A DNA stretch of 5,628 bases from JBFLVU01 sp964589625 (GTDB taxonomy: Bacteria; Acidobacteriota; UBA4820; DSQY01). The notes under the pieces were generated by a model. It was given only the letters and a program-made list of their open reading frames with translations, had not been told where the DNA came from and ran no database searches. Shown in pieces: positions 1 through 5,437 of this stretch. The position numbers and the translations under genes are program-made. Position 1 is the first letter of the stretch. Every line of letters starts with the position of its first letter. The DNA is taken from contig CAZPSH010000062.1 in assembly GCA_964589625.1 (NCBI GenBank), positions 1 through 5,628 of the forward strand. Reading direction: 5' to 3'.

Positions 1-4
1 CTTT

Positions 5-25
5 GGGGCTAGTTTACTAGACCCC
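5..25. repeat. Inverted repeat with one bulge
   Basis: GGGG (5-8) plus CTAG (9-12) can pair with CTAG (17-20) and CCCC (22-25), leaving loop TTTA and a bulged A at 21. No T-run follows on either strand, so it is not an evident intrinsic terminator. It lies at the window edge and may belong to an upstream gene that is not visible. Confidence 0.4.
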
Positions 26-28
26 GCG

Positions 29-40
29 GAGGCCGGCCTC
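29..40. repeat. 12-bp perfect palindrome GAGGCCGGCCTC
   Basis: GAGGCCGGCCTC is a perfect palindrome, followed on the + strand by a pyrimidine-rich stretch (TTCATTCC). It could be the stem of a weak terminator for a gene ending left of the window, or a dimeric protein site. The T-tract is interrupted, so neither role is assigned. It lies about 45 bp upstream of the -35 element of the GntR-ABC operon. Nothing in 1-84 looks coding. Confidence 0.35.
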
Positions 41-84
41 TTCATTCCATCTCACATCTCGCGTCTCCCGTTGTTTCCTTCCCC

Positions 85-113
85 TTGACAACCGTCCTCT
101 TGTGCATTACTGT
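85..113 (+). promoter_or_regulatory. Sigma70-type promoter of the GntR-ABC operon
   Basis: A perfect -35 hexamer TTGACA (85-90) is followed by a 17-bp spacer and a -10 hexamer TACTGT (108-113), which matches TATAAT at four of six positions. Transcription would start near 119-121, giving a leader of about 45 nt before the GTG start at 165. This also rules out the GTG at 102 as the start, because it lies inside the promoter. Confidence 0.75.
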
Positions 114-131
114 ATCACCACACTAATACAC
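110..131. promoter_or_regulatory. Probable YtrA-type GntR operator overlapping the -10 and start site
   Basis: The half sites are CTGTATCA (110-117) and TAATACAC (124-131), separated by 6 bp. They are complementary at six of eight positions, including a perfect TGTAT...ATACA core. YtrA-subfamily GntR proteins are known to bind inverted repeats built from GTGTA/TACAC-like arms near their own promoters. Here the site covers the -10 and the predicted start point, which fits autorepression by the product of the next gene. The assignment rests on symmetry, position and resemblance to known arms. Confidence 0.6.
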
Positions 132-151
132 CTGGCGAGGCGATGCCGGGT

Positions 152-160
152 GGGAGGTGA
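152..160 (+). promoter_or_regulatory. Ribosome binding site that fixes the GntR start
   Basis: GGGAGGTGA is close to a perfect anti-16S match. Its GGAGG core (153-157) ends 7 nt before the GTG at 165. The in-frame GTG codons at 102 and 150 have no comparable site. Confidence 0.8.
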
Positions 161-164
161 GACG

Positions 165-566
165 GTGAGTACGAGGCTGAAGGTGGATCCGAGGTCCGCC
201 GTTCCCCTCTGGAGGCAGATCGAAGAGGGCCTTCGCCGCCTGGTGGCCTCCGGAATCCTGGCCCCCGGCGGGGCGATCCCGTCCGTGCGGGACCTGGCCA
301 GGGACCTTCGGGTCAATCCCGCCACGGTGGTGAAGGCCTACCAGCGGCTCATGGAGGCGGGCCTCCTGGAGGTCCGGCGGGGGGAGGGGACCTACGTGGC
401 GGAGACTCCCCCCCTTCCGGCCAGGTCGGAACGGCGCCGCCACCTGAAGGAGGGCGCCGAGCGGTTCGCCTCGTCGGCGCTGGCGGCGGGAGCGAGGCTC
501 GAGGAGGCGCGGGAGGCCCTCGAGACGGCGTGGAATGCGATGAGCGGAAAGGGAGAGCGGCCATGA
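165..566 (+). CDS. GntR-family transcriptional regulator, YtrA subfamily
   Basis: This is a 133-aa DNA-binding repressor. Residues 8-80 form the GntR winged helix-turn-helix: PLWRQIEEGLRRLVASG, then the hallmark PSVRDLARDL (39-48), the recognition segment VNPATVVKAYQRLMEAGLL (50-68) and a wing RRGEGTYV (71-78). Only about 50 mostly helical residues follow. This short C-terminus defines the YtrA subfamily, which lacks the large effector domain of FadR/HutC types and usually sits first in an operon with an ABC transporter, as here. The GTG start is chosen from the Shine-Dalgarno at 153-157 and because the promoter excludes the upstream GTG. The stop overlaps the next gene's ATG (ATGA), so translation is probably coupled. 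It likely represses its own operon through the inverted repeat at 110-131. The inducing signal is unknown; relatives respond to cell-envelope-active antibiotics. Confidence 0.9.
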   Translation: MSTRLKVDPRSAVPLWRQIEEGLRRLVASGILAPGGAIPSVRDLARDLRVNPATVVKAYQRLMEAGLLEVRRGEGTYVAETPPLPARSERRRHLKEGAERFASSALAAGARLEEAREALETAWNAMSGKGERP

Positions 567-1492
567 TGATGACCCAAGGCGAGCCGCGGTCCGCGTTGGC
601 TCTCGACGGCGTGACGGTGCGGTACGGGCGGAAGGAGGCGGTCAGCGGTGTTTCCCTGAGCGTTCCCGAGGGATCCGTCTACGCCCTTCTCGGACGCAAC
701 GGAGCGGGAAAGACCTCCCTCATCCGCGTTCTCCTGGGCCAGTTGAAGCCCGGGGAAGGCGGCGCCCGGCTCTTCGGCGAGGACGTTTGGCGGCACCGGG
801 CCCGCCTCATGGCGCGGGTGGGCGTCGTCCCGGAGACTCCGGACGCGCCGGAGGACCTCTCGGCGGAGGACCTCCTGGCCTTCTGCTCCCGCCTTTACCC
901 CGTCTGGGACGGAAAGGGCGCCGCGGAGCGGCTTCGGCGCTTTGGCGTTCCCCAGACCGCTCCCTTCGGGAGGCTCTCCAAGGGCCAGAAGGGCCACGTC
1001 ATGCTGGCCCTCGCCTTGGCCCACCGGCCGGACCTGCTCGTCCTCGACGACCCCACCCTGGGCCTGGACGCCGTGGCGCGAAGGGCGTTCTTCGAGGAGC
1101 TGGTGGCGGAGCTGGCCGACCGGGGCGCCACCGTTTTCCTCTCCAGCCACGACCTTTCGGGCGTCGAGTCCATCGCCGACCGGGCGGCCTTCCTGAGGGA
1201 GGGCCGTCTCCTCCTCGAGGAGCCCCTGGAGGCGCTCAAAACACGCTTTCGGCGCCTCGTGTTCCGGAGGGAAGGCGAAGCGGGCGCCCCGGCGCTGGAG
1301 GCCCTGGAGAGGATGGCTCCGGTCTCCCTACGCCGCGGCCCCTTCGGAGAGGAGGCCGTCGTTTCGAAGTTCGAAGGGGAGGCTTTTGCGGCCTTCGGCG
1401 ACACTCCAGGAATTCTCGGGGCCGAAGCCGAAGCCATGGATTTGGAGGCCGTGTTTCTCTCCCTCGCCGGCGAGAACGGAGGTGGCCCATGA
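563..1492 (+). CDS. ABC transporter ATP-binding protein (ABC-2 exporter type, YtrB-like)
   Basis: This 309-aa cytoplasmic ATPase should power the permease encoded next. Motifs in order are Walker A GRNGAGKT (44-51), signature LSKGQ (138-142, standard LSGGQ), Walker B LLVLDD (158-163), D-loop GLD (167-169) and switch histidine H196 in SSHD. The usual Q-loop glutamine is replaced by PE (90-91), and the catalytic glutamate after Walker B is an aspartate (D163, in DDPTLGLD). To my recollection these variants are frequent in GntR-linked ABC-2 ATPases, so they do not prove inactivity. Residues from about 220 form the C-terminal extension ending in MDLEAVFLSLAG, typical of drug/peptide export ATPases. 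Three consecutive ATGs occur at 563, 566 and 569. The first is chosen because GGGAG (551-555) lies 7 nt upstream and it overlaps the preceding stop as ATGA. An upstream in-frame ATG at 530 lies within the GntR gene and has no good ribosome site. Confidence 0.92.
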   Translation: MMMTQGEPRSALALDGVTVRYGRKEAVSGVSLSVPEGSVYALLGRNGAGKTSLIRVLLGQLKPGEGGARLFGEDVWRHRARLMARVGVVPETPDAPEDLSAEDLLAFCSRLYPVWDGKGAAERLRRFGVPQTAPFGRLSKGQKGHVMLALALAHRPDLLVLDDPTLGLDAVARRAFFEELVAELADRGATVFLSSHDLSGVESIADRAAFLREGRLLLEEPLEALKTRFRRLVFRREGEAGAPALEALERMAPVSLRRGPFGEEAVVSKFEGEAFAAFGDTPGILGAEAEAMDLEAVFLSLAGENGGGP

Positions 1493-3438
1493 AAGGCTTC
1501 TTCGCCGTTTATGCACGGGAAGTGCGCAGGTCGAGAAATCTCCTCATCGCGTTCCTTGTAGCGGCGGTCGTCGAGTTCCCCTTGGCCCTTTTCATCAGGG
1601 GCTTCAGCTTCTCCGAGGGCCTTTCCATGCTGGCCGTCGTGTTTGCCACGGCCCTTGGTTTGGGAACCACGCTGGCCATGGGCGCTACGATCTTGGCGCC
1701 GGACTTGGCTCGGGGAAGAATCGCCTTCGACCTCTCCCGACCGGTGTCCGATGCGGGCCTCTTCCTGGGACGCATGGGTTCGGGTCTGACGGTCTCGATC
1801 CTCGCCGTCTTCCTTCCTCTGTTGCCCGCCTTCCTGGCCGGGGATCTGGCCTCGTGGACATCCATTCCGAATGTCCTTTGCTTCGAAGACGCCAATGCAG
1901 TGTTCTCCCTCTGGGAGCTACTAGGATTGACGCTCGGGGTCACGGGACTGGTGTTTCTTCTGAGCCACGCGGCTTCGACCATGGCTCGTGGCCACTCACC
2001 GCGCATCCTCTTGGACGTTTTGGCCGCGACCCTACTCGCATCCTGCGCCGCCTATCTCTTGCACGGGTTTCTCCTCCGCGGGATGGAACCGCTCCTTCTC
2101 TGGAGTCTCCTTCTCTTCACGGTCCTGTTGACCGGCGGGCTTCTTGTGGGCAGCTACCTTCAAGGCTCTCTGGGGCGAGTGGACGGCGCGAAAGGTCACG
2201 GCTTGCTTTCAATGGCTCTTTGGGGCGTACTGCTTCTCGGTACGTTGGGTGTCTGGGGGCTCCAGCAATGGGCACTCCACCCCTCCTTCGCCGCCATCAC
2301 CGGCACTCCTTTCTTCGAGACCAGCGCCACGGGCAAGTACTTTACCGTTCTCTCCCGCGTCCGCGGGAGAGGTCCCAACGCCCAGGCTCTTTTTCTGGGA
2401 AAGGCGGGGGAGAAGGAACCCAAGTTGCTGGATTGGGGTATGAACGGCAATTACGTTCGCTTCAGCCCCGACGAGAAGTGGGCCGTGCTTCTCGGCATGC
2501 GCCTCCTGCCCAAGCCCCATTTCCGGTTGAATCTCGTTTCGCTCGATCCCCGCGGTCCGGTGACGCAAACGGACATTCGGTTCGAGGATCAATGGCCCCT
2601 CGTCCTGTTCTCGGACGACTCAAGAAGCCTCTTGATCGTAACCTCTTCGGAGGCACGTTTGCTTCGATTCCCCTCCCTGGATCAAGAGGCCTCCGTTCGC
2701 CTGCCGGGGGAGGGCGAAGCGCATTGGTTCTGGGGTGGGCGCTTCATGAAGGACGGTACGGTGCTACTCCTTTCCAACATCCGGTCGGGAGCCGAGGAGG
2801 AAGGGTCCGAAATGCGCCTTTGGCGATGGAATCCGTCGCAGAGGAAGCTCGAAAAGTCGCTGGCGGTGGGGAAGGGTCTGACCTGGGCGGGTTGGTTATC
2901 TCCCGACGGGGATCGGTTTATCGCTCGGGCTCAGTCGCGCGGCGGCCGCTATTCCCTGACTCTCTTCGACACCTCAACCGGGAATGTCCTATGCTCTTTG
3001 GCGCCGGAAGGCACCCAGAAATGGGCGTCCTTTCTGCAAGACGGACGGTTCGTAGCCTTGTCGGAGACCGGGGGAGGTCGAAGGGCCGTCCTTCTCTGCG
3101 ACCGAGACGGCCGGGTTCTCCATCGCATAGGGCTGGATAACGGCCTTCGCCTGCTGCCGATCGGAGAGATCTCCGCGGGTCAGATGGGCTTCCACGGTTG
3201 GTTCAATAGAGGACAGTTCGAGAGGCGCTTCCTGGTCGTCTATGATTCTGAGGCCAACCAGATCAAGGTTGAAAGAGACCTGAAACCGGCCTTCCGTTTC
3301 TTCCTCGCCATCGAGGAACGGCTGACGCCTCGGCCGCCCGAACAGGCCGCTTGGCGACGCCTCTGCTACGACCCCTCGGGCAAACTGGTCCTCCTTCATC
3401 CCGCAACCGGGCAGCGTACGCCCCTGATGGGTTTGTAA
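1489..3438 (+). CDS. ABC-2 type permease fused to a C-terminal beta-propeller domain
   Basis: This 649-aa membrane protein is the partner of the upstream ATPase. The N-terminal 260 residues carry about seven hydrophobic segments: roughly 18-36, 45-69, 99-118, 143-165, 173-195, 200-222 and 238-258. The 70-96 loop, with ARGRIAFDLSRPVS, resembles the cytoplasmic coupling region of ABC-2 permeases. Positive charges in the 1-17, 70-96, 166-172 and 225-237 loops put the N-terminus inside and everything after about 260 outside. Residues about 285-649 contain at least six SPDG-like strands: FSPDEKW (325), FSDDSRSLL (374), FMKDGTVLLL (419), WLSPDGDRFIA (469), FLQDGRFVAL (515) and YDPSGKLVLL (627). These suggest a WD40/TolB-like propeller, probably in the periplasm. 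Ordinary permeases of this class are about half this length. The start has GGAGG (1478-1482) 6 nt upstream and overlaps the ATPase stop as ATGA. Substrate unknown; efflux of an envelope-active compound is plausible. Confidence 0.85.
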   Translation: MKGFFAVYAREVRRSRNLLIAFLVAAVVEFPLALFIRGFSFSEGLSMLAVVFATALGLGTTLAMGATILAPDLARGRIAFDLSRPVSDAGLFLGRMGSGLTVSILAVFLPLLPAFLAGDLASWTSIPNVLCFEDANAVFSLWELLGLTLGVTGLVFLLSHAASTMARGHSPRILLDVLAATLLASCAAYLLHGFLLRGMEPLLLWSLLLFTVLLTGGLLVGSYLQGSLGRVDGAKGHGLLSMALWGVLLLGTLGVWGLQQWALHPSFAAITGTPFFETSATGKYFTVLSRVRGRGPNAQALFLGKAGEKEPKLLDWGMNGNYVRFSPDEKWAVLLGMRLLPKPHFRLNLVSLDPRGPVTQTDIRFEDQWPLVLFSDDSRSLLIVTSSEARLLRFPSLDQEASVRLPGEGEAHWFWGGRFMKDGTVLLLSNIRSGAEEEGSEMRLWRWNPSQRKLEKSLAVGKGLTWAGWLSPDGDRFIARAQSRGGRYSLTLFDTSTGNVLCSLAPEGTQKWASFLQDGRFVALSETGGGRRAVLLCDRDGRVLHRIGLDNGLRLLPIGEISAGQMGFHGWFNRGQFERRFLVVYDSEANQIKVERDLKPAFRFFLAIEERLTPRPPEQAAWRRLCYDPSGKLVLLHPATGQRTPLMGL

Positions 3439-3515
3439 CGCACTGGGCCTCCACATTCAGAGGTGAAGGCGAGCGTAATCCCCTCGGTTCGGATGCACCT
3501 GTTCGCCCCCCGGCG
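3439..3515. other. Convergent intergenic gap
   Basis: These 77 bp separate the ends of the + strand permease and the - strand protease genes. The only inverted repeat seen is CCTC (3448-3451)/GAGG (3460-3463), a 4-bp stem with no T-run on either side. No intrinsic terminator can be supported, so the two transcripts may run into each other or end by Rho. Confidence 0.5.
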
Positions 3516-5081
3516 CTACTTGTCGTAGGGCGCGAAGGCGACGGTGTTGGCCTTGTAGTCGAACCACATGGCGAAGAGGTCGAGGACGTCGCGGCGGCCG
3601 AGGATCCCATAGGACGGGAGGCCCCAGCCTCCGCCCAGGGGCGTCACCTGCACGGTCTGCATGTTGAGCCGCGTGTTGCCCAGGACCATGGTGACGTCGG
3701 CGGCCACGCCCGAGGCGAAGGCGCCCGACAGGCCGGAGCCCATCTGGGAGCCGAAGCGCGCCGAGTTGATGGATACGTCCGCCTCCTTGGCCCTCTCGGC
3801 GGCGATGAAGGTGGCGTAGGCGCCCGTGTCCACAAGGAAGAAGCACCCCGGTTTTCCGTTGACCGAGGTCTCCACGAAGGGGCGATCGTAGGGCCAGAGG
3901 GACTTGACCTTGAAGGCGTCCGACCCGAGGGCGGCCTTGGGGTCGGTGCCCGTGGGGTGGAGCACGAGCTTGCTGTGGCGCCGGTCGTAGAGGATGCCGT
4001 GGTGGCGCAGGAGGGAGAGGGGGATGATCCCGCCCACCTCCTTGAAGAAGTCCTCCTTTTCGCTGATGACCATGGCGGGCACGTGGCGGATCGTGAGGGG
4101 GCCGAATTTCACGGAATCCAACAAGACCCAGTTCGACGTCTGGGAGCCCTGGATGCCCAGGCCGAGGTACTCGGCCGTGGCCACGGGCTTCAGGCCGAGT
4201 TCCTCGACCCACTTGGGGCTCACGAGACACAGGTCGGACCCCGAGTCGAGGAGCATGAGCTTCTCTTTGGTCCCGTTCACCGCCACGGGCGTGACCACGC
4301 GCGTGGAGGTAGTGACCCCCGTCGTGCCAATGTCGCCCGAGCCCCACGTGAGGGAGGAGATATCGCGGAACTCGGACTTCTCCTTGAGGGGGAGGGTGAC
4401 GGGGTAGGCGGCCTCCAGCTTCTCCTCGAAGAGCGAGGCCGCGCCGATGGACGCGTACAGGCGCTTGAGGCCCTCGTACTCCTCCTTGTTGGCGGGATCG
4501 GCCAGGACCAGGCGGTCGGCCAGCCGGACTCCCTCCTCTCCCCTTTGCGCCAGGCTCAGGGCCAGCCGCAGAATTCCGGCCGGGGGCTTTTCGAAGCGGG
4601 CCAGGGTCTGGTTCAGAAGGGCGCGGGCCTCGGCTTCCTTGCCCGTGGCGAGGAGGGCGTTCACGGCCCGCCGGCAGGCCGTCTCCGACCAGCCCGCTAC
4701 GGGAAGGAGGGCCGACCAGTGCTGAACGGCCTGGGGGACCATGGCGAGCTGGAAGGCCGATTCGCCCGCGTAGTACCGAAACTCGGGTCGATCCGGAAAC
4801 CGACCCGCCAAGGGGACGGCCAGGCGGGCCGCTTCGAGGGGTCTGCCGAGGCCGAGGAGGGCCCGGATCTTGCCCAGGCCGAAGTCCGGGTTGGCGGGGT
4901 CGGCCTTGAGGCCTTCTTCGGCGGAGGCCAAAGCGTCCTGGTAACGGCTTCCGTCCAAAAGACCCTGGATGGCGTCGCCCCGGTCCGAGGGGAGGGGGCC
5001 TCCCGTCTGGCCCGAAACGCCGAGCCCAGCGCCCAACAGCCACGCACCGAAAAGCCACGCTCCCGTCGTCCGTCGTGCCAT
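3516..5081 (-). CDS. Exported TPR-like protein with two retropepsin-like aspartic protease domains
   Basis: This is a 521-aa protein. Residues 1-24 form a Sec-type signal peptide: RR near the N-terminus, hydrophobic AWLFGAWLLGAGLGV, likely cleavage near VSG-Q, so it is exported. Residues about 34-222 are helical TPR-like repeats (YQDALASAEEGLKADPANPD; GKEAEARALLNQTLARF). Domain 1 (about 255-375) has the aspartic protease motif LMLLDSGSDLCLVS with catalytic D279, and a later GGIIPLSLL (350-358) at the place of the second conserved hydrophobic-Gly element. Domain 2 (about 400-521) repeats this with CFFLVDTGAYATFI (D418) and YGILGRRDVLDLF (491-503). Retropepsins need two DTG/DSG loops per active site and usually dimerise; this chain carries both, so it could form one pepsin-like active site by itself. 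The ATG start has GGGGGA about 8 nt upstream and gives the signal peptide. It is monocistronic in this window and convergent with the ABC operon. Its substrate is unknown. Confidence 0.85.
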   Translation of the reverse strand: MARRTTGAWLFGAWLLGAGLGVSGQTGGPLPSDRGDAIQGLLDGSRYQDALASAEEGLKADPANPDFGLGKIRALLGLGRPLEAARLAVPLAGRFPDRPEFRYYAGESAFQLAMVPQAVQHWSALLPVAGWSETACRRAVNALLATGKEAEARALLNQTLARFEKPPAGILRLALSLAQRGEEGVRLADRLVLADPANKEEYEGLKRLYASIGAASLFEEKLEAAYPVTLPLKEKSEFRDISSLTWGSGDIGTTGVTTSTRVVTPVAVNGTKEKLMLLDSGSDLCLVSPKWVEELGLKPVATAEYLGLGIQGSQTSNWVLLDSVKFGPLTIRHVPAMVISEKEDFFKEVGGIIPLSLLRHHGILYDRRHSKLVLHPTGTDPKAALGSDAFKVKSLWPYDRPFVETSVNGKPGCFFLVDTGAYATFIAAERAKEADVSINSARFGSQMGSGLSGAFASGVAADVTMVLGNTRLNMQTVQVTPLGGGWGLPSYGILGRRDVLDLFAMWFDYKANTVAFAPYDK

Positions 5082-5102
5082 CGCCCCAATCCCCCTTTCG
5101 GA

Positions 5103-5116
5103 TCCCGCAGGCGGGA
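5103..5116. repeat. 14-bp hairpin in the protease leader
   Basis: TCCCGC (5103-5108) and GCGGGA (5111-5116) are perfectly complementary. On the - strand this would be a hairpin just upstream of the GGGGGA ribosome site of the aspartic protease gene and could affect its translation. On the + strand it is followed by CCTTTGTTT, a poor terminator tail. Confidence 0.45.
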
Positions 5117-5145
5117 CCTTTGTTTAAGGGTAGCAAACCGCGAGC

Positions 5146-5160
5146 GTGTACACTATAACT
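5146..5160. promoter_or_regulatory. Palindrome GTGTACAC next to overlapping divergent -10-like sequences
   Basis: GTGTACAC (5146-5153) is a perfect 8-bp palindrome. It abuts TATAAC (5154-5159, + strand), which overlaps TATAGT (5157-5152, - strand). This is the most AT-rich spot between two divergent genes and could hold both -10 elements. No good -35 hexamer lies at the right spacing on either strand, so any promoter here is weak, activator-dependent or uses another sigma factor. The palindrome resembles the arms bound by YtrA-type regulators, which may be chance. Confidence 0.3.
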
Positions 5161-5191
5161 CCGGACGTGAAGAATCGGACATGTGCAAAGG

Positions 5192-5204
5192 ACTTCTTCG
5201 AAGT
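5192..5204. repeat. Small hairpin ACTTC-TTC-GAAGT
   Basis: A perfect 5-bp stem with a 3-nt loop, at the left edge of the structured leader ahead of the peptide gene. Confidence 0.35.
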
Positions 5205-5210
5205 GGGGAT

Positions 5211-5280
5211 GGGTGGGCAGCGAGGGAGAAGCCGCGGGCCTGCTTACGCTTGAGCCCCCCGCGGTGGGCTTTGCCCACCC
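5211..5280 (+). repeat. Competing inverted repeats (possible switchable leader RNA)
   Basis: GGGTGGGC (5211-5218) is perfectly complementary to GCCCACCC (5273-5280). CCGCGGG (5232-5238) is perfectly complementary to CCCGCGG (5258-5264), nested inside. However, GGTGGGC (5263-5269) also pairs perfectly with GCCCACC (5273-5279) across a TTT loop, using bases from both other helices. The nested fold and the short hairpin therefore exclude each other. That is the geometry of an attenuator, but no T-tract follows. A REP-like element is an alternative. Confidence 0.45.
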
Positions 5281-5287
5281 GAGCGCT

Positions 5288-5315
5288 GGCGGGAAGGGGC
5301 CAACCCCTTCCCGTC
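5288..5315. repeat. Strong 10-12 bp hairpin
   Basis: CGGGAAGGGG (5290-5299) pairs perfectly with CCCCTTCCCG (5304-5313) around loop CCAA. It extends outward by a G-T wobble and a G-C pair to 5288/5315. It is followed by CCAAATCAT rather than a T-run, so it is not a classic terminator. It could stabilise an mRNA, cause pausing, or be part of a dispersed intergenic repeat. Confidence 0.6.
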
Positions 5316-5328
5316 CCAAATCATAAGA

Positions 5329-5401
5329 CCATGGGCGGCGCCGCGGAGAGGTTCGGACACCTGGCGAGGTCAGGCGCCAACTTCCAAATCTCGGCCCATG
5401 G
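5329..5401 (+). repeat. Long-range inverted repeat upstream of the peptide gene
   Basis: CCATGGGC (5329-5336) and GCCCATGG (5394-5401) are perfectly complementary and enclose 57 nt, including the small hairpin ACCT-GGCG-AGGT (5359-5370). The 3' arm ends 25 nt before the Shine-Dalgarno core, which stays free in this fold. Confidence 0.35.
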
Positions 5402-5424
5402 GGAGCCGGGGGAAGTGCGTTTCA

Positions 5425-5432
5425 GAGGAGGT
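5425..5432 (+). promoter_or_regulatory. Very strong ribosome binding site of the peptide gene
   Basis: GAGGAGGT includes a GGAGG core (5427-5431) 6 nt upstream of the ATG at 5438. This is the best Shine-Dalgarno in the right half of the window and the main reason to accept so short a gene. An in-frame GTG at 5435 directly precedes the ATG and is less well spaced. Confidence 0.8.
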
Positions 5433-5437
5433 TGGTG

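Larger units (their letters stand above)
5082..5437. other. Divergent intergenic region, structured, no convincing gene
   Basis: This region lies between the protease gene (-) and the small peptide gene (+). It holds a palindrome in the protease leader, an AT-rich promoter-like spot at about 5146-5160, and several strong inverted repeats at 5192-5315 and 5329-5401. An 85-codon open frame (5181-5438) crosses it, but it has no good ribosome site and a composition explained by the hairpins. I find no tRNA and no riboswitch class that I recognise. Confidence 0.6.

Noticed and set aside
128..140. ACACCTGGCGAGG repeated at 5357-5369, both upstream of genes
   Set aside because: A 13-base match in a GC-rich window of this size is not far from chance, and the flanks do not extend it.
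102..164. Upstream GTG at 102 as the start of the GntR gene
   Set aside because: It lies inside the promoter, before the expected transcription start, and has no Shine-Dalgarno. The GTG at 165 has GGAGG 7 nt upstream and begins at the usual family N-terminus.
2599..2692. CTCAAGAAGCCTCTTGATC (2620-2638) and GGATCAAGAGGCCTC (2679-2693), a local inverted/similar repeat within the permease gene
   Set aside because: It lies inside a well-supported coding region and is imperfect. It is probably a coincidence of codon use rather than a functional element.
5288..5315. The strong hairpin as a Rho-independent terminator
   Set aside because: No T-tract follows on either strand; the downstream sequence is CCAAATCAT on + and mixed on -.
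3457..5319. A 620-codon open frame on the - strand overlapping the protease gene
   Set aside because: It is a shifted frame of the same GC-rich stretch, with Pro/Arg/Gly-rich low-complexity translation and no domain.
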